From contig CM042042.1 of the NCBI GenBank assembly GCA_023525975.1, forward strand, positions 44,589,880 through 44,653,879: DNA of 64,000 nt, in the 5' to 3' direction. The notes under the pieces were generated by a model. The model did not search any database. It was not told the origin of the DNA and saw nothing but the letters and a program-made list of their open reading frames with translations. Shown here one piece after another: positions 23,435 through 34,834 of this stretch. Numbering within the stretch: position 1 is the stretch's first letter; each line of letters starts with the position of its first letter. Both the position numbers and the translations under genes were made by a program. The stretch is from Smallanthus sonchifolius (Eukaryota; Streptophyta; Magnoliopsida; Asterales; Asteraceae).

Positions 23435-24343
23435 TTAGTTGTTATCACTCCAACTCCAAGTCTCCTCTCTTGTAAATTCCACATCAAACAAATCTACTTT
23501 CTCGTTCGGATGTTGGACATGGTCGGGTGGCTTCTTTGCATCTTTCAACCTCTCAGTTTCCTTCTCGATTGCCTTCAGCTCATCTTTCACATTAAACCTG
23601 TCAAACATAATACCTTTCTTTTTGGTGTCACCCTCATTTGCCTTGGCACGAGGATGACACACGTTAGTAGTAACTGATTTTGAACATTTATTTTCAACCG
23701 AATATGTAAATAAATTTGAAAAAATATTTATGTTCAACTTACGATTCCCAAAGGTCATGTCAACAGTGTCGTTTCGGCAATTGATTTGCGCATTTGCGGT
23801 TGCCAAAAACGGTCTTCCCAAAATCACTCATGGCTCCTCCTTAGCAAGTGGTGCATAATCGAGCACTAAGAAATCTCCCGGATAGTAAAATTCTCCAATC
23901 TTCACAGCCACTCCCACTAATTTCCCCCGAGGACGCGTGTGTGTAGCATTCGCTAACACCAATGTGGTGTTGTATTCTTCTAATGGACCAAAATTGTATT
24001 GGTCATATACGCTCCCTAGTAAAATGCTCACCCCCCCTCCATAATCTAGTAGTGCCACATTAGTTTTGAATTCTCCAATTTGAATAAGAACTAGGGGTTC
24101 TCCAAACTCAATTTCTTCTTTTTCTCTTTCTTCACCTTCTTCATTACCATGAGCCACATCAATTGCACTAACATGATGTTTTGGGTTCAATGTGGTGTCA
24201 CTCGGCAAATTACCTTCATTTTGCTTGAATTGAGCTATTTCTTGTGCCAATTGCCCAACTTGTCTCTCCAATGCCACAAAAGACTTGTCTCTCACTTCAT
24301 TCTCCCTTTTAGACTCTTTCATCATCTCCATGATTGCATCCAA
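23435..24343 (-). pseudogene. Gypsy Gag C-terminus/protease
   Basis: Continues the gag frame after a stop at about 24428-24430 and itself contains a stop near 23825-23827. It has a coiled-coil stretch (ALERQVGQLAQEIAQF), then a retropepsin-like region LLDYGGGVSIL...GSVYDQYNFGPLEEYN with the catalytic Asp present but Tyr/Gly in place of the usual DLGAS neighbours. The MILGRPFLATANA motif follows. The frame ends before any RT, so the element depends on another for RT and integrase. Confidence 0.8.
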
Positions 24344-24430
24344 TTTTGAGCTAACCGAATCATCACCCCCCGATGAGCCACCTTGTTGTTGTTGATCTTG
24401 ATTATAATTCCGTGGGGGGTAATTAGAGTT

Positions 24431-25414
24431 TCAGTTGTTGTTATATAAATTCCTTTGGTAACCTCCCGAATTGTAATTTCCTTGTTGGCGAGGTTGGTAT
24501 GATGAGGTACCTTGATTTACACCTTGGAAGTTTGGGTTTAGTTGGTTTGAAGCATCCCCATATCTGAAGTTGGGATGATTCCTTGAGCTCGGGTGAAAGG
24601 AGTTTGAGTTTGTATCATATGGTTTCCTATCACTATAAACTTTGTTAACCTCTTCTTGTCTCCCTTCTTGAAATGGGCAAATCGTGGCTTTGTGCCCCAA
24701 ATCCCCATAACTCTCACAAACATCAAAACGGGTTTTTACTCCCGCTACTTCTTTCTTTTCTTTCTTCAATAAGGCCAACTCTTTCTCCATAGACGCTAAC
24801 CTCTCTATCGTCTCATAGACTGGAGCGGATTTGGAAATTGGGTGTTTGGCTCTTCGGGTAGCCGATGCCTCGGCTTTAGAACTTTGGCTCATCCGTTCCA
24901 AGAAATCCCAATCTTTTTCTTCGGGATTAGATAACAAAGTTCCATTACTTGTGGACTTCAAATATTTCCTTTCTTCTTGAGTCAAACCATCCACAAAACA
25001 CTTTACCAATTCCCACAACTCAATTTGAAGGTGGGGGCATTTCCTCAACAACTCTTTGAACCGTGCAAAAGCTTCATGTAAAGGTTCACCTGTTTGTTGT
25101 TGAAAAGTCCGAATCTCAATTCGGGAGTCATCCGTCTTCGCAACCGAATAATATTCATCCAAGAAGACTTGCTGCATTTCATCCCATGTGTGGATGCTAT
25201 TAGCCGGCAATGTGATGAACCATTGCTTTGCTCGATCCTTTAGGGAAAACTGGAAAAGTCTAAGTTTGACCTCGCTTTGATCGAAGTTCTCATCTCCAAT
25301 TGTGCTACAGATGGCGGCAAACTCGGCTAAATGGGTGTATGGTTCTTCAGTAACCATGCCATGAAAATGTGGGAGAACGTTGATGTAATTCGGTCTTGAC
25401 TTGAACCTCCTCAT
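24431..25414 (-). CDS. Gypsy Gag (retrotransposon gag domain)
   Basis: 327 codons. Contains the classic plant Gypsy Gag core: LRLFQFSLKDRAKQWFITLP near residue 55, W-x(3)-Q-x-FLDEYY, IRTFQQQTGEPLHEAFARF and LLRKCPH. A degenerate zinc knuckle (CESYGDLGHKATIC) has Tyr at the second cysteine. The C-terminus is Asn/Gln/Ser-rich. Gag forms the particle shell. The reading frame continues beyond its terminal stop into protease, so this ORF was probably longer. The true start is upstream (ATG at 26190, beginning MRTRSSGRTSP) with stops and a frameshift near 25415-25445 between. Confidence 0.85.
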   Translation of the reverse strand: MRRFKSRPNYINVLPHFHGMVTEEPYTHLAEFAAICSTIGDENFDQSEVKLRLFQFSLKDRAKQWFITLPANSIHTWDEMQQVFLDEYYSVAKTDDSRIEIRTFQQQTGEPLHEAFARFKELLRKCPHLQIELWELVKCFVDGLTQEERKYLKSTSNGTLLSNPEEKDWDFLERMSQSSKAEASATRRAKHPISKSAPVYETIERLASMEKELALLKKEKKEVAGVKTRFDVCESYGDLGHKATICPFQEGRQEEVNKVYSDRKPYDTNSNSFHPSSRNHPNFRYGDASNQLNPNFQGVNQGTSSYQPRQQGNYNSGGYQRNLYNNN

Positions 25415-26190
25415 TCCGGGGATTGGTGGAACAATTGGAGAAGCATTCTCCGAAATAGCCGGTCGAAAGCGACATTAACTCCACCCATAGGGGCTACCGG
25501 TTGTCTTCGGTTTTCATTGTTGTAGCCCCCATTAACTCTCTTCCCTTCTTGTCTAGGAGGATAACCAAATCTTTCTTGTCTACCTGTTTGACCCATTGGT
25601 TGTCTTACCCTTTGGTGCACATAATTCACCTCTTCTTCCTCTCCAAAGCCTTGTCCCTCGTTATATTCTCCAAATTGGCTCCTCTCGCTATCTTCATATT
25701 CGTAATCTCCAAACCCATCACCATTCCCAATATCTTCATTATCATCATACCCAAATTATTCACCATCGTCATCCTCCCAACCATCGTTCTCATTTTCGTT
25801 TCTTGGTTGAGCTCCAAAGATGTTTCCAGGAGGGGTTTGATTTTGTTATGGCCCCCTTCTTCCTTGGTACGTGGGATTGGTTCGGATGTTAACGGGTCGG
25901 TTTTGTTGAAATGGACCCGACCCACGGGGTTGGTTGTTATTGATAGGTATAGATGGGGTTGGGGTTCGGTGAGGTGGAGTTGGTGGGCGGTTAGGGATAG
26001 GGCCTCTGTTTGGAGTTGGGCCACGGTTTCTCATGCTAGATCCGGAATGACTGCTTCGACCATCCATAGATGATGGTTCCGATGAAATAGGTTGTAGATT
26101 TTGTTGTTGGGTTCGGTTTTGCCTTGCTATCTTCTTAATTTCTGATTCAAAAACAAGCGGTGAAGTCCTCCCGGATGAACGGGTACGCAT
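25415..26190 (-). pseudogene. Gypsy Gag N-terminal region, frameshifted
   Basis: The likely start ATG is at 26190 (minus), encoding MRTRSSGRTSPLVF and then a Ser/Pro/Arg/Asn-rich stretch. A piece at 25629-25411 is in the same frame; the main Gag core at 25414 is in another. Low-complexity, disordered N-terminal arm of Gag, broken by stops and one frameshift. Confidence 0.65.
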
Positions 26191-26322
26191 GCAGTAATCT
26201 ATCACCTGCACACACACACACAAACACCACGCGTAACATAAAAATAGAAGAAGATTAACCAAACACAACAAGTAACAAATAGTCACACCAGTCAATTAAA
26301 ATAAAACACCAAGCGCACACAC

Positions 26323-26340
26323 TCCCTGGCAACGGCGCCA
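26323..26340 (-). other. Primer-binding site of Gypsy gag-protease element
   Basis: Minus strand TGGCGCCGTTGCCAGGGA, a few bases inside the 5' LTR at 26346. The extra leader copy has CCGGGGA at this point. Confidence 0.88.
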
Positions 26341-26345
26341 AAATT

Positions 26346-27599
26346 TGATCGGTGTCGAAGGGACCGGTCAAAGATAAAGAATTAGAGTGTCCTAATCACC
26401 TTAAACTAGTTAGGGTAAGAAGGATGTCGAACCACGAAGAGTTTGTGGTCGGTGCTTAACTTCAATTAACAATGTGATTTATGAAGTTGCAATGGGTCTT
26501 TCTGCCCAAACACAAGCAATGATTGAGGTGAAATTAACCAATCTAACAAGCAATGATTATCAACTAGCAAAACGATCACGAATAATCAAGTAGCAAATAA
26601 ACGGTTTAAGTTGTAAACAATAATTAAAAAGGAATCACACCCGGGTTTCAAGTCCACAAGTAATTAGGGATTATCACACCAACATATGAGTTCAAACAAT
26701 CGAATGGTTATCCAAATCAAATTAACCAAATCTAACCAAGAACATCAACATTCATACATAATCGGCAAATAGTGTAAAACAATATCCACGAATGAAATTG
26801 AGACAAATGTATGCAATATAGAATTAGATTAATCAATACATTTAACACAAATCAACGTTCATAGCAATTATCATCTAACGGGGTCAATGGTGCAAGAATT
26901 TATCGACTCCCCTGAGTTCATAACCATACTAAACACAAAGATTCAAGTATTTCAAACCAAACGATTACAAGAATTCTTTCTCAAAGCTAGCACATGGTAA
27001 AAACCCTAAAAACTTACAAACAATCCACCCCGGGAATGATTACCGGTGGATTAGCCGCTCATGGTTGTGGAATTCATCTTCGATTCTTCAATTTCTTGAT
27101 ACCAATCTTCAAGAATATGGTTCCTAGCCTCCAAGCACTCCCAAAATCGCCCAAAATCGATGTAAAAATGGATCCTTCCGATTTTGGGGAAGAAAAACCT
27201 TATTAAACATTGAAAATTGGCTTTTTCCCTAAAGATCCGCGTCTGAAACGTAACCAGCGTAGGCTTACGCTGGGGGGCGTAGGCTTACGCCGTGTCCCTG
27301 AAGCTTGCTGTGAAGAAACTAGTTAGGCGTAGGCCTACGCTGGGCGGCGTAGGATTACGCCAGGTGGCGTAGGATTACGCCAGGTGGCGTAGACTTACGC
27401 TGGACCCTGCATTTTTGCCCCGTTTCTTCCGTCTTCCATCCAACTCTTGCATATCTCGCATAATATCTTCTAAAATCATACATTAAGCTTCCAACACCTG
27501 CACATGCACATCTACACAAAACCTTTGTATTTCCCATATTAATTTGCATAAATATAACATATTGCACCCTTTAATGCATGAAACTTTGGTCACTTATCA
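26346..27599 (-). repeat. 5' LTR of Gypsy gag-protease element
   Basis: Near-identical to 20415-21666, with only scattered point differences seen. The palindrome array is at about 27255-27405. Confidence 0.92.
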
Positions 27600-28733
27600 G
27601 GTACTAATGCCATTCCTCCACCAGCAAGCGGGAAATTTGTCAACGGTTTAATTGACATTGATTTGTCTTGCCTTGATGAGTCCTCAAGTCAGGATGATTC
27701 CTCTGACAAGGATGATTCTTCAAGCAAGATTGGCTCTGCTTCCGATGAAGAGTTCTTTACTGATGAAGGCTCTGAGAACACCTACCCTGGTTGTAGTCTC
27801 AGAGGAGTTGCTCGATGAACAAAAGGTTAAGAAAAACGTTGTCACTTATCGTGATAATTGCATTTTAACCGAACCCGACATTGTTGAAACAAATGAAAAA
27901 TTAAAAGTCATGCTTTATGGAGGTTATAAAAATATTAACCAAGTTAAGAAAGAAGCCTTTACAGCTCACCATGGGCTTGGCTATCAAGAAAATTTTCAAA
28001 AATATTATAATCCTAAAATTCAATCATCATCGGGTCAAACAAATGCTTCTGTTCGTCAAACAATCCTCATGTTCATCATGCTGAGTCATCTAATGTCAGA
28101 TCTAATGAGCCTTACAGGAGGACTTACAAAGAAAAGAGAACCTGTTTTCACTGTGGTATGGTCGGTCACATCCTGGTGAACTGCCCTAATAAGAACAAAG
28201 GGAAACGGCCAGTTGTTTCGCAACCGGTTGTTATCCCCAAGTCACCACCGGTTAAACATTCCAAGAGTCCAAAGAAGAATGCGGTGAAACCACCAGTGAA
28301 ACCGTTGGTGAAGCCAAAGACCACATCTGAGGCTAAACTAACTGTTCCAAAAAGGGAAAAGCTTCCGGCTAAACCTTGTGCATCTACCTCTGGTAGTGCA
28401 CCAACTGGTGAGAAACCTATGGTCAAACTCTCCAAACCACAGAGGAGAAGAAGGAACAAGAGATTGAGAAAGCTGGAACAGCTGGCTGGAATTCAATCAG
28501 GTGAAGCTTCCACAAGTTCACCTGCTACTGTTGAATGCAAGCCTACTGTTCCAATTAAGAAAAACAAAAGATCTTGGAACAAGAAATCTAAAAGTTCTCA
28601 ATCTCCTGATCCCAAGCCTTCTACAGAGTCATCTATTTTTTACAGTCACGATTATGAGTTGATTGAAGTTGTTTATTTTGAGAAAGACGGACGACCCAAG
28701 ACAACTATAGCTTGGGTCTCCAAATCAAACTGA
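27600..28733 (+). pseudogene. Copia gag, C-terminal part
   Basis: Resumes the Gag interrupted at 20245. An Asp/Ser-rich acidic region (27600-27780) is followed after a frame change by EELLDEQ..NEKLKVMLYGGYKN. After another frame change comes a second CCHC knuckle, CFHCGMVGHILVNC (about 28145-28186), and a long basic Lys/Pro/Ser-rich tail ending AWVSKSN before a TGA. Gag therefore had two zinc knuckles separated by about 170 codons. Two or more frameshifts make it non-functional. Confidence 0.8.
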
Positions 28734-28739
28734 TTTGTT

Positions 28740-30050
28740 TGTGACTCGTGCAGGGACATCTGAAGGGTACTATCTCTAATCGTTGGTATGTAGATAGTGG
28801 ATGCTCCCGGCACATGACAGGCAACATGGCCTTACTTCAAGATGTCAAACCATTCAGAGGTGGCTATGTGGCCTTTGCAGAAGAGAAGGGCGGTAGTATC
28901 ACGTGTCAAGGCGTGGTTTTGAATGGTTGTGTTATCTTTGACAACGTCAACTAATGCGAGCAGCTAAAGCATAACCTATTGAGTGTCTCTCAGATGTGCG
29001 ACAAGGAGTACTCGGTTATGTTTGACAAGTCAGAATGCATGATTCTCAAACCTAGTTTTGAAGTTCCTGAAGACTGGATTCTGATGCGAGCACCAAGAAT
29101 AAACGACACCTATCAGATTGATATGAGCGTGGCAACAACCACCTCATCAGTTGCTACTTGTTTACTTACCAAAGCGACAGAGCTTGACTCAATCTTGTGG
29201 CATAGGAAAATCGGACACATTTCTTATTGAAAAATGAATCGTCTTGTCTAAAACGGTTTAGTTACCGGTATTCCTAAGTTGAGATTTGCCGTTGCAGATG
29301 ATTGTATGCCTTGTAAAAAGGGCAAACAGCAATGGTAGTCTCACAAGCCCAAGCTTCAAAACTCCATCGATAACCCTTTGGAGCTATTACATATGGATCT
29401 GTGTGGCCCCATAAGTATCAGGAGTATTGGAGGTAAGTCATACTGTGTGGTTGTAACTGATGATTTCTCACGTTTTTCTTGGGTGCATTTCATAGGTACA
29501 AAGGACGAGACTGCTGACATTCTTCAATACCTGATCCTGAGCTTGGAATCTCTTTGCAAGTTGAAGGTTAGAAAAATAAGGAGTGATAACGGAACTGAGT
29601 TCAAGAATAATTTGATGGAGCTTTTCTGTCTCAAGAAGGGCATTCGTCATGAATTCAGTGCCCCGTACACACCTCAGCAGAATGGAGTTGCAGAAAGGAA
29701 GAACAGAACATTGATCGAGACTGCAAGGACAATGTTGTCAGATGCAAAGCTTCCTGTAACGTTTTGGGCAGAAGAAGTAAATACAGCTTGTCACGTCTTG
29801 AATAGAGTTCTAGTTGTTAAGAGGCACAACAAGACTTGCTATGAGTTGATCAACAATCGACCTCCCAATCTTGACTACCTAGTTCCTTTTGGTAGTCCCT
29901 GTTCCTTATTGCTACAATACAAGGATCGAAAATCTAAATTTCATGCAAAAGCATTGGAAGACATCTTCTTAGGATATGTTGCCAACTCACCATGCAAGAG
30001 AGTGTACAATATAGGAACTCGTACTATCGAGGAATGGTTCGAAGTGGATT
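28740..30050 (+). pseudogene. Copia protease and integrase
   Basis: The protease motif WYVDSGCSRHMTGN with intact DSG is at about 28782-28830. The GAG-pre-integrase/zinc region is LLSVSQMC, ILWHRKIGHIS and CMPCKKGKQ. The integrase core has Asp in HMDLCGP (about 29390), Asp in SDNGTEF (about 29582) and Glu in NGVAERKNR (about 29690): a full D-D-E set. All in one frame but with stops near 28952, 29228, 29249 and 29335. The integrase C-terminus is cut at IEEWFEVD by the nested Copia and continues at 32842 in restored phase. A GTGACTCGTGCAG acceptor-like site precedes the protease at about 28741-28753. Confidence 0.9.
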
Positions 30051-30469
30051 TATTGGTACAACAAGATGTTTCACAATCTCATCATGTTTCAAATGAACCA
30101 GAATGCTCAGACACTTCAATTTTTAAAAGGAAAGAACTTCATGAACAGAAGAGTGTTTGGAAAAGAAAAGTTTATGTTTCTGATTCAATGGACCAATCTC
30201 CAAAAATTGAGGAGAGATTCGACAGTGAATTTGTGAAGTCGTTTATTTTGATACGGATAGACGACCCAGGACTACCATGGCTTGGGTTTCCATTTCAGAC
30301 TAATGCATCTTTTTAAATGTGTAGGATTAACCAAGAGGGACTATTAATACAATTTGGTTTGTTAATAGTGGTTGTTCATAGCACATGATAGGGAATGACA
30401 TCTGCAGGAGCAACGAGTTGTTTGATAACTGATAAGTCTATTTGATTCAACGACTTGATGCTCAAGGGG

Positions 30470-32300
30470 GAGATAATGTCCCACACAAATATTTTGACAA
30501 TGTTGTTTTGGAAAGTATTTGACTAAGTCCAAAAGACATCCTGAAACTTAGGATGATGATGGTGAGCATAAAGTCATTGATGTAACCATTTGACTAGTTG
30601 AAGGGGAGTCTACAGGACAGGGGGAGTATAGAATTGTGTTGGTGACAAAGGCAAAGGCATTCGATTACCTCGGTTTAATTTTTGAATTGATTGAATTGCT
30701 TAATACCATGTAACCAAGTAAAATGTTTTTCTTAATAATGTTTTCATGGAAGTTTTACTTTCTGTCAAAAATATTTTTAAAAAGCCAAACAAATTGAAAA
30801 AGATAAAATCGGCATTACTTGAAGTTATAAGGAGAAATGATAGTAAATCAGTAGATGTTCAGTCACACATGACCTTAGTTGGACTTTATGATTGCTTATC
30901 TAATATATGTGATAAATGTCTTGATCAGAACTTCTTAGACTGCACAGTTTGGGAAATGATAGCTTTATAACTGCTTATGTTGATCAAAAATTGATGCTTG
31001 ATGCTTATATTTTAATTTGGATACTAGTATGTAGTCTGAATTGTCAATAGACTATGAGTATCTTTGGTCCACTAGTAGTGTGACAACATAATGAACTTTG
31101 TGACAACTGTGATTTGAACCCATGGTATGTCGGGTGTGTGTGTAAAAGATCATTATCAGATAAAGAATATAAGATCTAAAGTACTTCATGAGACCAGTAT
31201 CGGTTATGTCATTAAACACAATTTTTCAGTTCACCTTACTGCCCATGCCCCGAAAAACATGTAATGTGATGTTGAACTAAGATATGTTTCTGACAACATC
31301 TGTTAGAACATATACTAGCCCTTGGATCCTTATCCTGATTCCATTGAATACATCCAGATAACAGTTGGATCACGCTACCCTATGTCATTGAATCAATCGA
31401 TTCCTTGATCATTCTTATGTTGAAGAATTCTATCGGTACAATCTTTATGTTACTATGAATCATGATACTTCATCCAAACCAAGACATTTGAATCATTCGA
31501 TTCTGAATCATTTTGATTCTCTGCTTGATATTTTCCTGTGTTTAACGGTATAATTTCATCCTGGAAATTGAAAATTATCTTGCAATGATCTTATATGTCT
31601 TGAAGATAATGCACATTTATTTTCTCGTGGCATATTTGTGGGGTACACGTTGTATTACAAAATAAATGGTACCTTAATTCACAAGAACATGGGACAAAGA
31701 TACTGATGGTTTCAAATGTTATAATACTAACAACTTAGATTGACATGTTATGTGTTGCAAATTCATATGTAATTTATTATAAGAATGTTATGATTTGATC
31801 CCATCTTCTTTGAAGTTCTTCGTGTATCATTACATGTTTTGGTTGAAGCTTAAAAGATTTGATCTTATCGGATATAAAGAAAAGAAAGAAATGAAAGAAT
31901 GAATCTGGATAGGATACCCTTAGAATGTTTAGGGTTGCTTATCCAAAATGTGTGATTGATGCATTGTTTTTACTGATATGATCTTCTTACTCGTGATGTT
32001 CGACCAAAAAGATGTGATTTTGTATTTTACATTTTAGTTTGTATAGAGAAAAACCAAAAAGTTTTTGTGTTTCTTGTGTTTGAAAAACCAAAAAGATTTT
32101 AGTTTTCCATCTTCCATGGAAATTTTACTTGTTGGTTACACTTGGTTGTTCTTCTTTGCCATAAATGAAAATTTGCAGATAGAAGTTGACAAGGGGTCCT
32201 TCTCCCAAGTTTTCTTCTAGAAAGAAAGAAAGAGTGTGCAGATGAACAAGACAAAGACTATGAGCTGTTTGAGGACTGATAACAATCTTCTGAAGCTGTT
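30470..32300 (+). other. 3' non-coding region of nested Copia
   Basis: No domain found. It begins right after CAAGGGGGAGATAATG (about 30461-30476), a polypurine-like tract far from the LTR; another such tract lies at about 30614-30623. From about 30740 it is alignable in patches with 34860-36150, for example CTTAGACTGCACA followed by GGGAAATGAT. Confidence 0.6.
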
Positions 32301-32302
32301 GT

Positions 32303-32411
32303 CAAGGGGGAGTCTGTTGGAGCATATTCTGGTGTTGAAGATTCTATGTCTTAGTCTTAGAGTCTTTGCTTGTAATGTGTTAGAATTGTAAGCAATAGTT
32401 AAGGAGGAGTC
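32303..32411 (+). other. Double polypurine tract
   Basis: CAAGGGGGAGTC (32303-32314) is followed by an LTR-start-like TGTTGGAGCAT. Then about 97 bases on comes TAAGGAGGAGTC (32400-32411) and the actual LTR start. The outer Copia shows the same doubling at 42797-42886. Confidence 0.6.
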
Positions 32412-32840
32412 TGTTGGTGCATGTTTTGTAACTGTCGCTGAAATTCTATGTTGTAAGTTAGCAAAGCTGTCAAGTTCGCCTAAGGAACTTAGAGCGAACT
32501 TGTTAGGCGAACTTGCTAAGTTCGCCTAAGCTTGTTAAGGGCAAACTTAACAAGTTCGCCTGTGGTCTTTGTGGTTTCCCTATAAATAGAGGTTTACATG
32601 TCAGTTTAGGTGCATAGATCAGTCTAGATCAGAGCTGAGAGAATAGATCAGAGTAGATCGGTGTAGAACAGAAACTGAGAGATCTTGTAAACTAATATTC
32701 TGAGTGGAAATACAAAGAGGATTATTTACACCGTGTTGTTGATTGAGTTACACGTTGCACGTTAATCATGGATTCCGCACGTTATCACCGTGTCGTACCA
32801 CGTGTCTAGAGATCCGTCACGCACCGAATCGGGACCTACA
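32412..32840 (+). repeat. 3' LTR of nested Copia
   Basis: 429 bp, TGTTGGTGCATG...GGGACCTACA. Palindrome array at about 32470-32568, including TTAGGCGAACTT-GCT-AAGTTCGCCTAA (32503-32529), then TATAAATA at 32581-32588. Confidence 0.88.
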
Positions 32841-32841
32841 G

Positions 32842-34834
32842 GATTGCAGCAGACACAACATTTCACTAGAACCAACTGGTCCAGCTTGGGGTTTTGATTA
32901 TGATGCGCTATTCAAGTCTTTCAACCTTCCGGATTTGTCTGCCGATGATGCCACAAATGTGTACGATTTCTTTAATGGCGGTGATGATTCAAATTTCTCC
33001 ACTCGTGCCATGGTGCCCATTGTAACTCCCGATTCCAATGTTAAATCTGCATCTGGAACTCATGACAGTGATGACGTTGAAGTTGTCCATGTTGATAGAG
33101 ATGACGCTCCAGCTAATCCTAACACTCGTGTAGGAAATGAAGCTCCAGCTGATCCAATCAACATTGAATCGTCTTCTTTTAGATCACAGGATATGGGGGA
33201 GTTGAGCACGAATCTAGACACAAAACTCCAGGAACCGCATGTACCAGAGACAAGAGTGCATAAGAATCATCCAATTGACAACATTATTGGTGATCCTCAT
33301 GTTGGTGTTTAGACTCGTCATAGAACCATTGCTGAGAACACTAGTTTGTACGCTGAGGTACTTGACACTGGTATCATGGAAACATGTTTGCATGCTGCAT
33401 TCGTGTCCCAGTTGGAACCAGATGGGTGTTCAAGTGCAAAACGGATAGGTGTTCAAGTGCAAAACGGATGATCGTCATGTCTTAGTGAAGAATAAAGCAA
33501 GGTTGGTTATTCAAGGATTTTATCAACAAGAGGGCCTGAATTACACTGAAGTATATGCCCCAGTTGCTAGACTTAAGGCCATTCGACTGTTTTCTGGCTT
33601 ATGCCTCCTATGTCGGCTTCAAGGTCTATCAACTTGATGTGAAGAGTGCTTTCCTGTATGGAAAAGTTCATAAAGAGGTCTATGTCACTCAACCTCCCGG
33701 CTTTGAAGATCCGCATAATATCAATAAAGTGTATAAGCTCGACAAAGCACTTTATGGTCTTAATCAAGCACCTCGGGCATGGTATGAGTCGTTATCAAAA
33801 CATCTACTGTCCAATGGTTTCGATCATGGACAGATTGACCCGACCCTCTTCATTCGTAAAGCAGGAGGTGATATTCTACTTGTACAAGTGTATGTCGACG
33901 ACATTATCTTTGGATCTACAAATGAAGAGATGTGTAGGGAATTCGAACAGGTGATGAAGTCCAAGTTTGAGATGAGCAACATGGGTTAATTGTCGTTCTT
34001 CCTGGGTCTGCAAGTCAGTCAAAGGGAGGATGGCATCTATCTACATCAAACTAAGTATGTGCAGGACATCTTGTCAAAATACAAGATGAATGATAGCAGT
34101 TTTATGGCACACCTATCCCAGTCACTCATGTTTTGCATCCAGAAAAAGTTAGAAAGGATGTGGATTGTACATTGTACCGTGGGATGATCGGTTCTCTCAT
34201 GTATCTCATAGCTTCAAGGCCCGACATAATGCTTGTCGTATGCTTGTGCTCAATGTTTCAGTCACAACCGAAGGTGTCTCATATGATAGATGTCAAGAGA
34301 ATCTCCAGATACTTGAAAGGGAAACCCCGATTAGGTCTTTGGTACTTAAAACAGCATTCTTTTGATCGCAAAGCCTACACTGATTCAGACTATGGCGGTT
34401 GTAACCTTGATAGAAAATCAACTTCTGGTGGATGTCAATTCTTGGGAGACAGGCTGGTTTCCTAGCAGTGCAAGAAGCAGTCAGCGGTTTCTGTCTCAAC
34501 ATGTGAAGCAGAGTACATTGCTACAGCGAGCGGTTGTTCTCATATATTGTGGATTCAGCAGCAATTGAGAGACTACGGATTTAATTTCACTGGAACTCCA
34601 CTGTTTATTGACAACAATGCCACCATGTCCATCACAAACAACCCGGTGAAACATTCCAAAACTAAACATATTGAAATTCGCCATTATTTCATCTGTGATT
34701 GTGCTGAAAAGCATCTCATTGAACTTGTAAAGGTTCACACGGATGATAACTTTGTTGACCTTTTCACTAAGGCGTTTGATCGAACACGTTTTGAACATCT
34801 TATCAACATGATAGGAATGTTCAATCTTGAGTGA
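32842..34834 (+). pseudogene. Copia reverse transcriptase and RNase H
   Basis: Starts at the restored integrase C-terminus (SLEPTGPAWGFDYDALF) and runs through an acidic linker to the RT. RT motifs: KARLVIQGFYQQEGLNYTEVYAPVARL (33495-33575), VYQLDVKSAFLYG, ALYGLNQAPRAWYE and the YVDD active site (about 33891-33902). RNase H follows with GSLMYLIASRPDI, YTDSDYGG and KHSKTKHIEIRHYFI. At least three frame changes and several stops make it inactive. It copied element RNA into DNA and degraded the RNA. Confidence 0.9.

Larger units (their letters stand above)
20245..27599 (-). mobile_element. Gypsy gag-protease element (TR-GAG type) with tandem remnant
   Basis: LTRs at 20415-21666 (1,252 bp) and 26346-27599 (1,254 bp) are near-identical, implying a recent insertion. 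Sense is minus: the primer site lies inside the right LTR and the purine tract inside the left LTR. The interior encodes only gag and protease. Outside the left LTR lies a 170-bp piece (20245-20414) that repeats the primer site and leader found at 26176-26345, so the array on the minus strand is LTR-interior-LTR-partial leader. No target duplication is found, as expected if one end was lost. Confidence 0.88.
30051..32840 (+). mobile_element. Internally deleted Copia nested in integrase
   Basis: The target GGATT is duplicated at 30046-30050 and 32841-32845, and removing insert plus one copy (2,795 bp) restores the host frame. The right end is a complete LTR (32412-32840). The left end has only about 10 bases that look like the LTR start (TATTGGTACA versus TGTTGGTGCA) before passing into a gag/protease relic (30240-30440, with VNSGCS in place of VDSGCS). 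So the 5' LTR and most of gag-pol are deleted. The remainder is the 3' non-coding region, similar to 34850-36150 of the host Copia. Confidence 0.85.

Noticed and set aside
32315..32411. LTR start at 32315 (TGTTGGAGCATATT)
   Set aside because: The degraded 5' terminus at 30051 matches the 32412 start (GGT at positions 5-7) better, so 32315 is treated as a decoy start after the first purine tract.
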